Assembly: GCA_963070105.1 (NCBI GenBank)
Contig: OY718808.1
Location: 3,409,738 to 3,473,737, forward strand
Source: Litomosoides sigmodontis
Lineage: Eukaryota > Nematoda > Chromadorea > Rhabditida > Onchocercidae
Length of the DNA stretch: 64,000 bases
Direction of reading: 5' to 3'
Each line of letters starts with the position of its first letter. The first letter of the stretch is position 1. A model generated the notes under the pieces. The model was not told the origin of the DNA and did no database searches. It worked only from the letters and a program-made list of their open reading frames with translations. Of this stretch, positions 54,671 through 64,000 are shown piece after piece. The position numbers were made by a program, and so were the translations under genes.

Positions 54671-55984
54671 AGTAAACAATAATAATGACAGTAATAAATT
54701 CGTTCTTGCAAAAAAAACCTTTTCGCAACTAAAAATCAAAAAATTTAACGAAAAAAAAGCGGTTTAATATTTCAAGAATAAATAATGAAAAGAGAAAAAG
54801 CAAGAAAAAAAAATTCTTTTTTCGAAGAAAAAAGAGGAGAAGAAAGAAGTTTTCAGTTTTTCAATAGATTTCTCAAAATGTAAAATGTTTTAGCAAATAA
54901 TAATCGTTGATTCGTTTGCATTATTTCAGATTTTATTAATTTACTTTACCAACAATTCCTTTTTCTCTCTTTTTCTCCTCCACTTACATCGCTCTACGCT
55001 ATTCATTACCTTTTCGTCTGAAGAAATTAAAAAAAAAACGAAAGAATAGGAAATGAATGAGGGAGAAGGAAAGAAGCATATAAAATTAAATTTTAGAATG
55101 AATGAGACGAATGAATTGAATTAGCATATCAAAATATGCAATCAACGTGATCTATTTAGATTAGGCAAAGTGATTCATCTACGATCGATTATCGTAGATA
55201 AATTACATTGCAAGAGCAATTGGGATGTTTGGGAATGTTTGAAATTAATGGGAAAACAAAAGCAAACGATGAGGAAATGATAGAGCATAAGAGAGTTAAA
55301 ATTGGTAAAATGATCGATATCCAATCTGAAACGATCGAATCGAAAGTGTTTAAGCATTTTTCTTTTTAACAAATTTTTGCTTTCCATATATTTCTCTCTT
55401 TTAATTCACTTACAGGAGATATTCCACTTGTGCATATGCTTGCCACTTTCAAACAAAAAAAAAAAAGAAAAAGAAGCAGAGTTGGAAAAATTTCGCTTAC
55501 TTTTTTTTTTTTTTATAAAAAATTTTTACCTTAAACAACATTACTCATTCCGCCGGTGTTCAGACGACTTATGTTACGGTACGCTGGAAAAGAATTCGCC
55601 TGACAACAAGAATGATCAACAGTAACAGTAACATAATTTTTGCACTGCTAATTATGAATTTGCTCGAACAATTACCCTCCATAACTAAATTACCCTCCAT
55701 AACAGTATTATCATTTCCTACAATAATGAATGATATTTGTTATCAGTGAGCTCAATCACTTACTTCACTGTAGCATTTTATGAAGTGTAGTCGCTGAGGA
55801 AATGATTCCAATGCTATAAATGATAAAAAAATAATTGATAAGAGAATGATAAAATATATCAAACTGTACGACGGGAAGAAGAAGAGGAAGAGGTATGGCA
55901 AAAAAAAATTTTCATACACCTTATCAGTGCATATCAGGGCAAATAGATTGGAATTTCCCACGTAAAAATGGGTAAAACATGAAT

Positions 55985-56016
<32 letters not shown>

Positions 56017-57146
56017 TATGCATTTATTTATATACATATACAATATTTATTTATTTAAATGAATTCCACCACTTCGCTAACTATCACAAATGTTATGAGT
56101 AACTGATAACAGTTCCTCAGCTGATAACGCTTACTTCCATTAAGTTAATGAAAACAAAAGATGAAAAAGAACAACATCACAAGATTATTACTTCTTTAAA
56201 ATTACTTTTTCCTTCAATTCTAGGGCTTAATAACAATAGCAATGATGATGACAATGATAATAATAACCTTTATCATCATTATATTATTATTCTACTATTA
56301 TTAATTATGAAAATAATAATAATTATTATTACTACAATAATAATAATAAGCAAATGTTAATAATAATTTATTTTGAGTTAATGATTTTAAGAACGATAAA
56401 ATATCATATGATGCATAAAATCTCATCAATGATAATTAATAATGATAATGATAATAACAATAAGTGATGATGTGTGATCTGATACGAAAAGTGGTACGTT
56501 TAAAAAATGGAATGAAAATTGGATGATAATTTGCTGTTTCTTTAGGGGAATAAAAGAGAACGACGAAAATGGGTGGATTGAATTGAATGATAGACGAAGT
56601 GAATGACCTTGTTTTTGCCCGACGAAAAACTGGGTCAAGTTGAGTTCATTATTGAATGGTGGTTGATAAGATGACCATGGCAAAAATACCAAGGAAATCA
56701 TTATAAAATTATGTCATTCAATTTCACAATTTCATATAGTTTAATTTATCACTTTGCTAACAGTTAGTTTACCGTTAAGCTGTAAAGCAACAATTTCAAA
56801 TAACTGCGAAAAAAAAAACCTGTGTATTAACCATAAATGTTCTAAACATGTGTAGTAAACTGTAAATCAACAAAAAAAAAGCATAAAAATATAAATTTCA
56901 AAAAAATATTAAAATAATATTTCAATAATTAAATAAAATAATATTTTCGTGTGCAAAGCATACTTAATTTTTTTTTGAAAAAATTAAAAATTGATAAAAA
57001 GATATTATCACTAACTAAGGCAGCTAATGCGGCCCCTCCTGGTGGTCAAGTATTTCTACACTTCACTTCTAGCATTAAAACAAGGTTTCTTGCAATTAAT
57101 TTCAGTTCAAGCCTCCATTCTCAGTTGCCCTATCCCTCTCTCCTTT

Positions 57147-57179
<33 letters not shown>

Positions 57180-58605
57180 AATGATTCCAATCACTAAAAC
57201 AACGCATTGCACAGATAGAGATGGATATTTAATTGCAAGTATACTTGTGTTGATATCCGGATACAAATGGATGAATTGATTAAATGGAACAGAAATAATT
57301 TAACATTTAAAAATTTTAATGAAAAAACTGAATGACAAATCTGAAATTTAGCATTAAAAAATATTTGCGTTAAAATAGGATAATACGGTACACTTCAATC
57401 ATATAATAAACAAATATTGCAAATGTTCAACTTTATGAATTTCATTTCAATAATTTTTTTCTGCTTTTTCCATAGGTTGCATATCTTCTAATAACAAACA
57501 TTAATAAATGAATTCAGTAAATAATAAACTGAAATGATAAAAAATAAAGTAAACTAAACAATCATACTTTCTGCTAATAAAACAAATATGAAATAAAATA
57601 GGAATTTAATTATTAAAATTTGAAGACTTCGTGATCAGTGCTATGACAGCCAACATTTTAACTAATAATTTAAATGGAAAATTAAGCTTAGCAATTGAAA
57701 AACTCTATTATCCATTAATTTTTCACTGCTCTTTTCTCTTTCAATTTCTTTCGATCATAAAAAAGAGAAAAGAAATACCTGTTTAAACATTAGATAAGGC
57801 GTTATCAGAGGAAAGATAAGCCGATGGGAGCAACGACATTTTTGGATTTTTTCATGCAAAAAAAAGAAAGAAAAAACAAGAAAATCTTGTTTGAGCTTTA
57901 TCTGTTTTTTTTCGTACCTTACCTTCTTCAAAACCTCCCATGTTAAATTATTTTAAAAAATTAAGTGCACAAAGAGAGAGAGAGAGAGAAAGAGAAAAAA
58001 TAAACAGAGCTATTACATTTTTATTAAAATTAGCAGTGGCATTAGCATTTTTTTTCGCTTTTTTTTAAATCAAAAAGCTTATAAATTGTATATCGTTTTG
58101 CTATTTCGTTCTTTAGTTCCAATTTAAATCTAACCGGAAAAAAAGTGAGCATAAAGGAGGGAAAGAGAGAGAGAGAGAGAGACAGCGACGAAAAAACCAT
58201 AGGATGGATGAAACTGGTTTTGATAATTTGAAACAGCCCTGTGACACGTAGCAATAAACCCAATCTTCCCATGAGAAGGAAAGAGTGATTATTTATGATG
58301 ATAAAATGGTGATAATAGTGATAACAGTAATAATCATATCTGATAAGAGTAAAAAAAATGCGTGATGTAGTAGCTACATTTATAATTAGAAATTAACTGA
58401 GTTTTGTTTCTCTTTTTTTAATGAAAATACTGCACCGAGTGAATTGCAATAGACTTTTATCTGAGCACCGACTAACATGTGCGCACATCTTATGGACTTG
58501 TTTTTTTTAATACTTTCATTTGCAATTCATTAGAATAAAATTATCGGTATACTTAGCAATCGATATATTAATTAGTATATGCTCAGTAGTAAATGGAAAA
58601 CATTG
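54671..58605. other. Gene-poor stretch
   Basis: AT-rich, with a (CA)n tract at 55984-56010, a CT tract at 57145-57180 and GA tracts at 57973-57990 and 58162-58184. No exon supported. Confidence 0.5.
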
Positions 58606-58918
58606 TCACTAATAATAATAACGATAGCAATAATAAATAACAACAGTAACAACTAATAATAATTAAAACATAATAATAATTAGCAGTAATAATAAAAGTA
58701 ATAATAGTAATGGTAATAATAATAATAGTAATAATAATAATAGTAATAGGAATAATAGTAATGGTAATAATAATAATAGTAATAATAATAATTAATAGTA
58801 ATAATAATAATAATAGTAGTAATAATAGTAATAATAATAATAACAGTAATAATAATAATAACAGTAATAATAATAATAGTAATAATAATAGCAATAATAA
58901 TAATAATAATAATGATAA
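58606..58918. repeat. Degenerate (AAT/AGT)n tract
   Basis: AAT units mixed with AGT, GGT and AAC variants over about 310 bp; an older, more diverged relative of the array at 53.5-54.7 kb. Confidence 0.9.
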
Positions 58919-59867
58919 TAGTCTGCTAAGAGTAATGAAAATGTGCGCAGTTATACAATGTTGCAAAAGAAAATTACCTATTAGAGTTATAGTTATTAAA
59001 TTACAATATAAAAAAAGGAGTGAAATGATTGAAAACTAGTTGAACGCATTAATGCTTCGATATCAGTGACAGTTGAAATAATCGGCTACTAAAAAGATTA
59101 GGAATGAGTAAGTGAGAAGAAGTACGTGGTGATATGATTAAAGAGGTAGGAATTAAATAAGATAGCATTTCATCTCACATCCATTTCTCCCTCTCACATC
59201 TTCCGCCTCTCTCTTCCTTCCTTTACAATATGGCAATATCATTTTAATTTTCAATTTTTGTTATCAATTGCAAACAAACGCTCTGTGGCAAATGGCAAAT
59301 GATAAGATCAATTTAGTGATGTGTTTGGTGATTGAATGATTCCTCTCTTTGTACTACTTTCAATGATGAATTACTGCAAAAGGATAATTTCATCGATAGA
59401 TATGCACATAACAGGGCTTCTCGCAATGATGTAAAGTGAGGTGAGATGAGCTGTGCGAATAGAGTATGCGTGCAATCAAAGAGTATGTTAATTAACTAAT
59501 TAACTCATCCACTCATTACAGTCACTCTCGAGTCGCTAGGCATGAAATGAGTGAAATCAATGTGCGTGTATTTTGTAGGATGAGAAAAGCGCAAAAATAT
59601 CTAAGTAACTAAAGTGAAAAAGGAAGAGATAAGAGATAGGTGATATCACTGTCTTCCACTTATAAGACTAATTAAATAGGGAAAAATTCCTTGCCGTAAA
59701 TTATTAGGTGGAAGAATTTCGAAAGAAATAGAAAATTACTTTTTGTCATTGTTTTCATCAAATAAACACTTTACGTACAAAAAAAAATAGTATTTTAGAA
59801 AAGAAAATTGGAAAACAGCAATAGCAGCAAATGGTACATCGATAAATGGTAAAGATAATGGATCAAG
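58919..59867. other. Gene-poor stretch
   Basis: AT-rich spacer between the degenerate (AAT/AGT)n tract and the (GAT)n tract. No exon, RNA gene or transposon end was recognised. Confidence 0.5.
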
Positions 59868-60010
<143 letters not shown>

Positions 60011-60110
60011 GGACTTCCTCCCCGAAGCGGTGCCAGTCGGTGGAGTTGACCTCTTCTGGCTGTGTCGGTACCGCCTATCCCTTCTTTCCGAGTTCCGTTG
60101 TACATTGCAG

Positions 60111-62783
60111 AATGATTCAATGAATATTATTTGCACAACAAAATTCAAACAATTTCCCCAACTTGTACGGATCACTTTTGGCATGAATGATTAAATACAG
60201 GAAATGAGCGCAAATAGGTTAAAGCTATAACACACATACATATGTATATGTGCGCATATATAATTACTCTTATATTTACTAAGACATTTTTAAATTTCAA
60301 CAAATTAATAATACTGTTTGTTAGTAATTGCACAATGTCACATTCGTTCGAATTCATTCATCGCCTTTTTTTTTTTATAACTAGTCGAAAGTATTTCGCT
60401 TGCGCTAGTTAAATGATGTTGAAAGTTATCAAGCATTTCCAATTATATGAAATTTAAAACTAATTTGTAAACATTCTCAAAGAAGGCTTTGCTTAGCAGC
60501 AGCAATTGTAATTTGTTGAGCTCTTATTAGTTAATTTTTTCGCTTGAAAGATTTTCCTTCACTGCTTTGCTCAATTTGCTATTGGAAAGTCTTGGCCAAT
60601 GCTTTTTTTTTTCTCTTTTTCTCTAAAATATCTAATTATCATAAATGCTAGTGAAGCGATGCACCCAGAGAGATGGAAGTGATATGCTAATTAAAAAAAA
60701 CTAACTTAAATTTTAAATTTCCACAGCACCCCTACTCGTCATCTGCCTTTTTGTTTATATTGTAAAATGGGAAATGTAAATTTTTTTGCAAAAACTTTAA
60801 TTCAAAATTGAAAAGTATTTTATTGCATACAATGATTTTGAAAGATTGTAACATCCTGAAGGAAATTTCTCTGAAAAATCCGAAAAATTGAACAAAAAAA
60901 AAGCAAATAAAGAAAATAAAAATTATCGCCAAAAATGAACAGAAAGAAAGATTTGAACAAAAAAAGGAGAGGAAATTTCATATAAGTTCATTTGCAAAAT
61001 TTTGAATTATTGAAATGTCAAGAGAGCGAAAGAGAGAGAGAACGAGAGAGGGAGAGAGAAGAAAAGGAGGAAGACGGAAAAAAAGAAAAGAAAAAGCGAA
61101 AAATGAGTTATCATCAAAAAATTTATCAATTGCTGGATATTTTTGAAAATGCATTCTACAAAGAAGAAGGAAAAAAAACACAAAGAGGTAGAAAAAGAAG
61201 AAAAGAAAGATTTGTGACTTCGGCCATTTCTAAGAAAAAAAAAAAAGAAAAATTGAAATGATATCGCTTCATGTAAGTGCGTAGTTACTGGAAAATCTCG
61301 TAAACAGGGTCACATCCATCATACATGCATAACACGTTCATCCGCTGCATGCACGTAACGTTCAACGCCAAACGAGTAGTATGCACGTGTAGTAGCATGC
61401 ATAGTTAGAGATGTCATAAAATGTGTGGGGAAAAAAAAGCGATAACAGTAAGTTTAAAAATGAATTAACCGAAATGGTAGAGGAAGATTGGAAGCAAGCA
61501 TGATGAATTGAAACGAAACCTGCATTGGATAGCACGGAGTTATACTGTACAGGTTTAGTTATCCAAGGACGGTACCGGTCAGTGTTGTGTAGTTGAAACA
61601 GAACGCTGATGGAGATGGAAGAAAGGATGAAGGGAACTTGACTTGACCATCAGGTCATCAGGTAAGATAGCTAGATAGATAGATAGGTAAATAGCTCTAG
61701 CTAGCTAGTTTGATAGGTAGGCAGATGGTGCGCAGTTGGAAGAAGGACGACTCAGTTCAACCCGACCAGTGCATGCATGTTCGGGTGATGCAACAAAATA
61801 AGAGGAGGAAGAGGTGGTTCTCTGACAAGTTAGGAGAGGGAGAGATTCGGTGACAGTCTACACCAAAATGAACTCTGTTGAACTGTTGTCACCAAACGTC
61901 ACCCATAATACACGTGGATGGTTCTATATGTATAATGCGTGTTTCTATCTATATGCGAATTTCCTCCACAATAACCGGTCTCCATCGGGCAAGGGAAGTA
62001 ATCTCGAAAAGATGAAGTTAAAAAGTAGGAAGAGGAGGAGGAGGAGGACGAGTAGGTTGAGGAGGTCGAGGAACAACAGGAGGAGGAGGAGGACAAAACC
62101 AGTAAGGCACCAGCCTGTGATGGGTACCAACCATCACCACCACTACCATCATCACCAACGATCGCTGACACCAATAATACCATTATCACCATCAAACATC
62201 ACACTGCATATAAATATTATTAGACAATAATTTCCATACTTGTGCAACCTCTGACCTCCTCATCTCAACCAAATTTCTAAAACGAAACAAAAATGAGAGA
62301 GAGAGAGAGAGAGAGGGAGAGAGAGTAGAAATGAAGAATGTTAAATATAATGAAACAAAGGGCATGAATAAGAGAGAATGTTTATCATCAAATTTTGGGA
62401 TAAAATTTATCCTAAAATTCTCATCATTACCTATCTAAAGAGATGACGCAACAGTTTCACTCGTTTATCAGATGTTTCATATAATTTCAAATCAGACGAT
62501 TGAACAATGCGAAATGCGACTGAATAAAATAAAATGGATGAATGAAATGGTTTTAATTAAAAATTTGATTTTTATGCAATGAAAAAATTGCATTGAAATA
62601 ACTCATCATTTTTTTTTTAAAAAAAACGCTTCAACTTAATTTCAGGCAGTTCGTTGAAAAGAGATGTTAGATGTTGAACGTTACATAAATTACTATGTGT
62701 TATAAATTATAGCTTTAACTTTTGATTAATTTGTTTTAATTTAAGAAAAACACAGAATTACTCCTTTTGTGTTTCAATACACA

Positions 62784-62826
<43 letters not shown>

Positions 62827-63145
62827 AAGCATAATAAATTTATAATTTCCAAATTTTGCTTGCAAAAGTACAACGGTCATTGTGATAGTTGAGAAATTAA
62901 ATGAAAAATTATAGAAATGTTCCAAATGCGATATTCCATTACAAAGTGAGAGAAAATCTTCATAAAATTTAAGAAAAGAATATTTGCAAAAAAGAAAAAA
63001 ATTGTTTCGAAATAATTCATTCGTTGCAAAATGAAGAATAAAAGAAAAGGAAAAATGGAAAAAGAAAGGGAAGAGGAAAAAAGAAGAGGGGATAATTTAT
63101 GTTCGTCAATTTGACTCATTTTCATTACTTTTTTTTTGCCGTTAC
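60111..63145. other. Gene-poor stretch with GC-richer patches
   Basis: Contains GA tracts (61021-61060, 62293-62326), a cluster of GCATGC/CACGTG-like motifs at 61320-61410, a GATA-unit tract at 61665-61735, a GAGGAG block at 62030-62095 and a (CA)n tract at 62778-62824. An open frame from ATG 61868 to 62232 is Arg- and His-rich because of these repeats; coding is doubtful. Confidence 0.45.
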
Positions 63146-63345
<200 letters not shown>

Positions 63346-63514
63346 TTATTATTAGTATTATTGTTGTCGTTGTTATTGTTATTGCTGTTGTTCCTACTGT
63401 TGTTGTTATTGTGGAAAATCATAACTTTTTGTTATTTTATAATTTACTAGCAATAAGGTTTAGGGAGAAGTTGCAAGGTCAAAATGAGCATAAATAGTTA
63501 GGGATAATAATTTG

Positions 63515-63562
63515 CGTTGTTGTCGTCGTCGTCGTCGTCGTCGTCGTAGTAGTAGTAGTAGC
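63515..63562. repeat. (CGT)n then (AGT)n triplet tract
   Basis: About eleven CGT units run straight into five AGT units, an abrupt change of unit by one base. Confidence 0.93.
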
Positions 63563-64000
63563 AACCTTCGGTTGAACAATTTCACGTTGATGATTCCTTT
63601 GAATAATATAATGACAGGAAGGAAGAGAGATGACCAAACGGTCGATGGCGTTGCGAGGAAGAGAGGAGGACAAGCAGGGACAAAATCATATTTTGTGAAA
63701 TATGAATGTACAATTTTTATCAATTAAACAAATGTAAGCAACCTAAACTTTATTACTTCAATTAATGCTAATTGAAATAATTTCTAAAACAGATTTTTTT
63801 CCTAAAAAAAAAAGAATTAAGATCGTCAGGATAATTGAATGATGATGATAATGATATGGCAGATGCGTTTGATAGAATGAAAATTTATGAAAGGCGAAAA
63901 AAAAAATGGAATTTTTTTAAACTTTTTTTCATCGCAACAGGCATTTGATAGGATGATTGGTGAATGCAAGTTACAATTTATGAGTTTTTTTTTTATGAAT
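63563..64000. other. Right edge of window, no gene seen
   Basis: AT-rich with A and T homopolymers; no exon supported. Confidence 0.5.

Overview
The window looks like part of a nematode nuclear genome, most likely a spirurid or filarial-type worm. By eye it is about 70% A+T. Its genes are built from many short exons with introns of about 50-700 bp, and several start codons lie a few bases after a strong TTTCAG/TTTTAG acceptor, as expected for spliced-leader trans-splicing. Gene content is metazoan: an OTX-class homeobox gene, DTD1 and an IRF2BP-family corepressor. The assignment below nematode level is inference. No prokaryotic feature, tRNA, rRNA or intact transposon was recognised.

Layout. 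0.1-1.0 kb (+): a four-exon RNase H1-like protein that has lost three of the four DEDD catalytic residues. 1.9-5.0 kb (+): a nine-exon gene for a Ser/Thr-rich protein of unknown family. 5.8-7.5 kb (-): a small predicted single-pass membrane protein with a lysine-rich tail; a 27-bp tandem repeat copies one of its splice donors. 9.1-11.3 kb (-): a complete five-exon OTX-class homeobox gene (ttx-1/ceh-36/ceh-37 family) with a K50 homeodomain. 11.3-30.9 kb: a gene-poor stretch upstream of the OTX gene, full of microsatellites, including a (ACT)n array of about 0.78 kb. 30.9-38.7 kb (-): a 27-exon gene for a protein of about 1014 residues built around a retroviral/transposon-type integrase core whose second and third catalytic acidic residues look lost; it looks like a host-domesticated integrase. 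39.8-40.7 kb (+): DTD1, D-aminoacyl-tRNA deacylase, four exons. 41.7-48.4 kb (-): an IRF2BP-family gene, nine exons, with its N-terminal C4 zinc finger and C-terminal RING-like domain joined by a poly-Gln/poly-Ala linker. 48.4-64 kb: a second gene-poor stretch with a (AAT)n array of about 1.1 kb and further GAT, GTT, CGT, CA and TA tracts.

There is no evidence that these genes form one pathway. They are ordinary single genes, three of them probably nuclear regulators (OTX, IRF2BP-like, integrase-derived), with large repeat-rich gaps upstream of the two developmental regulators. The item most worth pursuing is the multi-exon integrase-derived gene. All exon boundaries were found by hand from splice signals and codon phase; phases agree through every multi-exon model, which is the main support for them.
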